6,943 nucleotides of DNA from SFEL01 sp045592165 (GTDB lineage Bacteria > Bacillota > Clostridia > Christensenellales > CAG-138), in contig JAZNUG010000157.1 of assembly GCA_045592165.1 (NCBI GenBank), forward strand, positions 1 to 6,943, written 5' to 3'. The position numbers and the translations under genes are program-made. Positions 5,700 to 6,943 of the stretch are shown one piece after another (the first letter of the stretch is position 1; every line of letters begins with the position of its first letter). Under the pieces are notes generated by a model. It was not told the origin of the DNA. It did no database searches and was given only the letters and a program-made list of their open reading frames with translations.

Positions 5700-6473
5700 C
5701 TAAGCTTCAAACACACTTCCGAAGCAAATCAGTCTTTCCGCCAGATCCTGCCGATACAGTTCATCCTTCCTGTCAAGGCTGTTTATGCAAACCTTCCCTG
5801 TCGATGCGCTGGCGTGGATATACCTGCCCTCTCCCAGGTACATGGCCATATGGCCGGGAAAATACAGCAGGTCTGCCTTTTTTGCCCTGTCCCCGGGTAT
5901 TTTCATTACAGGATACCCCGGCTGAATGACTGCATTGCGGTATATGGACACGCCATTGATAAGATAGGCGCTGTGGCAAAGTCCGCTGCAATCCACCCCC
6001 ACAGGGGTACGGCCGCCCCAGCGATATGGCACACCCAGATACTCCATTGCAGAATCCGCTATACTTTTTCTCAGCTTTTCCTCAGAATAGATATCCTCCT
6101 GCGCTTTGATCGCCTTGGAATATACATACCCTTGCCGCCCATCGATCAGCCTTATCTTTGTCCAGCCCTTTTCCTCTCCTGCAGGCTCAACCTTGGCTCC
6201 TCTCGGCAGGGTAAGCAGTATTCCCGCCCGTATATCCGGCTCCCTTCGCACATCCGCAAATGGAAAAGCCACCGTCGCAGGCGCGGATACATACTTCCAG
6301 TCCGCAAGATACCGCCGCCGGATACAGCTCTGATAGCCGTATTCCATCCTTACCCGGCAAAATTCCCCCATGTCATCGATTATCTCCGCCCCCTGTCCGT
6401 ACCATGCTTCATCGTCAAGCTCTGCGGAATAGGGTTCTTTATAAAGGGGTGCGGCGGGGCAATTTATCAGCAT
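5700..6473 (-). CDS. NlpC/P60 cysteine peptidase with two SH3-like domains (YkfC/dipeptidyl-peptidase VI type)
   Basis: A 257-residue probable gamma-D-glutamyl-L-diamino acid endopeptidase acting on peptidoglycan stem peptides. Two bacterial SH3-like domains occupy about 1-60 and 63-121 (DVRREPDIRAG and GYVYSKAI are typical). The NlpC/P60 domain covers about 130-257 with YRWGG (150-154), catalytic Cys162 in VDCSGL, His208 in PGHMAMYLG and the third residue His220 in YIHAS. There is no signal peptide or membrane segment, so the enzyme is probably cytoplasmic, as in YkfC and Lysinibacillus dipeptidyl-peptidase VI, which release L-Ala-gamma-D-Glu during wall-peptide recycling. That specificity is inferred from architecture. 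The start at 6473 has an AGGAGG SD (6479-6484) 5 nt upstream. It lies downstream of the MreB-family gene but beyond that gene's terminator, and ends toward the shared terminator at 5608. No peptide permease or epimerase gene is adjacent in the window. Confidence 0.92.
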   Translation of the reverse strand: MLINCPAAPLYKEPYSAELDDEAWYGQGAEIIDDMGEFCRVRMEYGYQSCIRRRYLADWKYVSAPATVAFPFADVRREPDIRAGILLTLPRGAKVEPAGEEKGWTKIRLIDGRQGYVYSKAIKAQEDIYSEEKLRKSIADSAMEYLGVPYRWGGRTPVGVDCSGLCHSAYLINGVSIYRNAVIQPGYPVMKIPGDRAKKADLLYFPGHMAMYLGEGRYIHASASTGKVCINSLDRKDELYRQDLAERLICFGSVFEA

Positions 6474-6499
6474 AGCAGCCTCCTGTGTTTTTTAAAATA

Positions 6500-6528
6500 A
6501 CTATGCCCGGAATTCCCGCCATATGCAA
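6500..6528 (-). promoter_or_regulatory. Possible promoter of the NlpC/P60 gene
   Basis: Minus-strand TTGCAT (6528-6523) and CATAGT (6505-6500) are spaced by 17 bp. The -35 starts inside the T tract of the MreB terminator. The -10 matches TATAAT at only four of six positions, so the gene could instead depend on readthrough. Confidence 0.35.
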
Positions 6529-6559
6529 AAAACCGCCCGAAGGACATACCCTCGGGCGG
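6527..6559 (-). terminator. Rho-independent terminator of the MreB-family gene
   Basis: On the minus strand an 8-bp GC-rich stem (6559-6552 with 6540-6533) is followed by six T residues (6532-6527). It can be extended inward by two G-C pairs across a bulge. It begins 16 nt past the stop of the MreB-family gene and separates it from the NlpC/P60 gene. Confidence 0.9.
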
Positions 6560-6575
6560 CGTGTGAGTTTTCAGT

Positions 6576-6943
6576 TTACTGCTGGGTGGGGAAATCGAAA
6601 TATTCGCCGCGCTTGTAGTCGTAGATTGCGCCGGAGGAGAATGCGTCGATGTTTTCCAGCACCTTGCCTGTACCTATGGCAACGCAGGAGATGGGATCTT
6701 CTGCCACATAGCAGGGCACCTTGGTATGCTCGGCAATGAACTTATCCATGCCGTAAAGCAGTGCGCCGCCGCCGGTAAGGCAGATGCCGTTTTCGGTGAT
6801 ATCCGAAGCAAGCTCAGGGGGAGTGCGCTCAAACAGGCCCTTTACGCTTTCCAGTATCATCTGCAGGGGCTCTTCCAGCGCTTCGATCATCTCATTGGAG
6901 CCGATGACCAGAGCCTGAGGCAGACCGGATACAAGGTTTCTGC
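6576..6943 (-). CDS. mreB: Rod-shape-determining protein MreB/Mbl, C-terminal part (gene runs off the window)
   Basis: The C-terminal 121 residues of an actin-like MreB-family protein; the 5' part lies beyond the window. These proteins polymerise on the inner membrane and guide lateral wall synthesis. The reading frame is open to the edge, beginning RNLVSGLPQ, a typical MreB segment. It continues with EALEEPLQMILESVK, RTPPELASDI and the nucleotide-site motif LTGGGALLYGMD, then AEDPISCVAIGTGKVLENID. The Met at 6890 is internal, not the start. The last 20 or so residues form a polar, aromatic tail ending FDFPTQQ, longer than the end of B. subtilis MreB as I recall it. MreB, Mbl and MreBH cannot be separated from this part alone. 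The gene ends at its own terminator. Confidence 0.93.
   Translation of the reverse strand, partial: RNLVSGLPQALVIGSNEMIEALEEPLQMILESVKGLFERTPPELASDITENGICLTGGGALLYGMDKFIAEHTKVPCYVAEDPISCVAIGTGKVLENIDAFSSGAIYDYKRGEYFDFPTQQ

Overview
The window looks like ordinary chromosome from a Bacillota bacterium, probably class Clostridia. The base composition is balanced, Shine-Dalgarno (SD) sites are strong GGAGG types, and promoters have clear sigma-A-like -35/-10 boxes, two with extended -10 elements. The gene content also fits: an rpsF-ssb-rpsR operon, a DUF1576 membrane protein, tandem HlyC/CorC-type CBS proteins and an MreB-family gene. The genus cannot be resolved from this sequence. I see no mobile element, CRISPR array, tRNA or rRNA.

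Layout. (1) Positions 1-1256: a promoter, a short structured leader that fits the S6:S18-binding type, then rpsF, ssb and rpsR on the + strand, closed by a GAAA-loop terminator. (2) Positions 1261-3176: one long minus-strand gene with its own promoter and terminator, encoding a 588-residue DUF1576-type membrane protein. It carries an unusual histidine-striped 11-residue repeat and an extra C-terminal membrane segment. (3) Positions 3248-5638: a divergent + strand promoter drives two overlapping HlyC/CorC-type genes. The first lacks the C-terminal CorC_HlyC domain and has degenerate membrane motifs; the second is complete. They end at a bidirectional terminator. (4) Positions 5700-6943, minus strand: an MreB-family gene cut by the window edge, its terminator, then an NlpC/P60 peptidase with two SH3-like domains and no signal peptide.

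Functional themes are ribosome assembly and single-strand DNA binding (rpsF-ssb-rpsR), membrane transport, probably of ions (CBS pair; DUF1576 substrate unknown), and cell-wall shape and peptide turnover (MreB, NlpC/P60).

Nothing here is a clearly new multi-gene system. The best candidates for new biology are the histidine-stripe amphipathic linker in the DUF1576 protein (about 1643-1741) and the degenerate/complete CBS transporter pair, which may form a heteromer.
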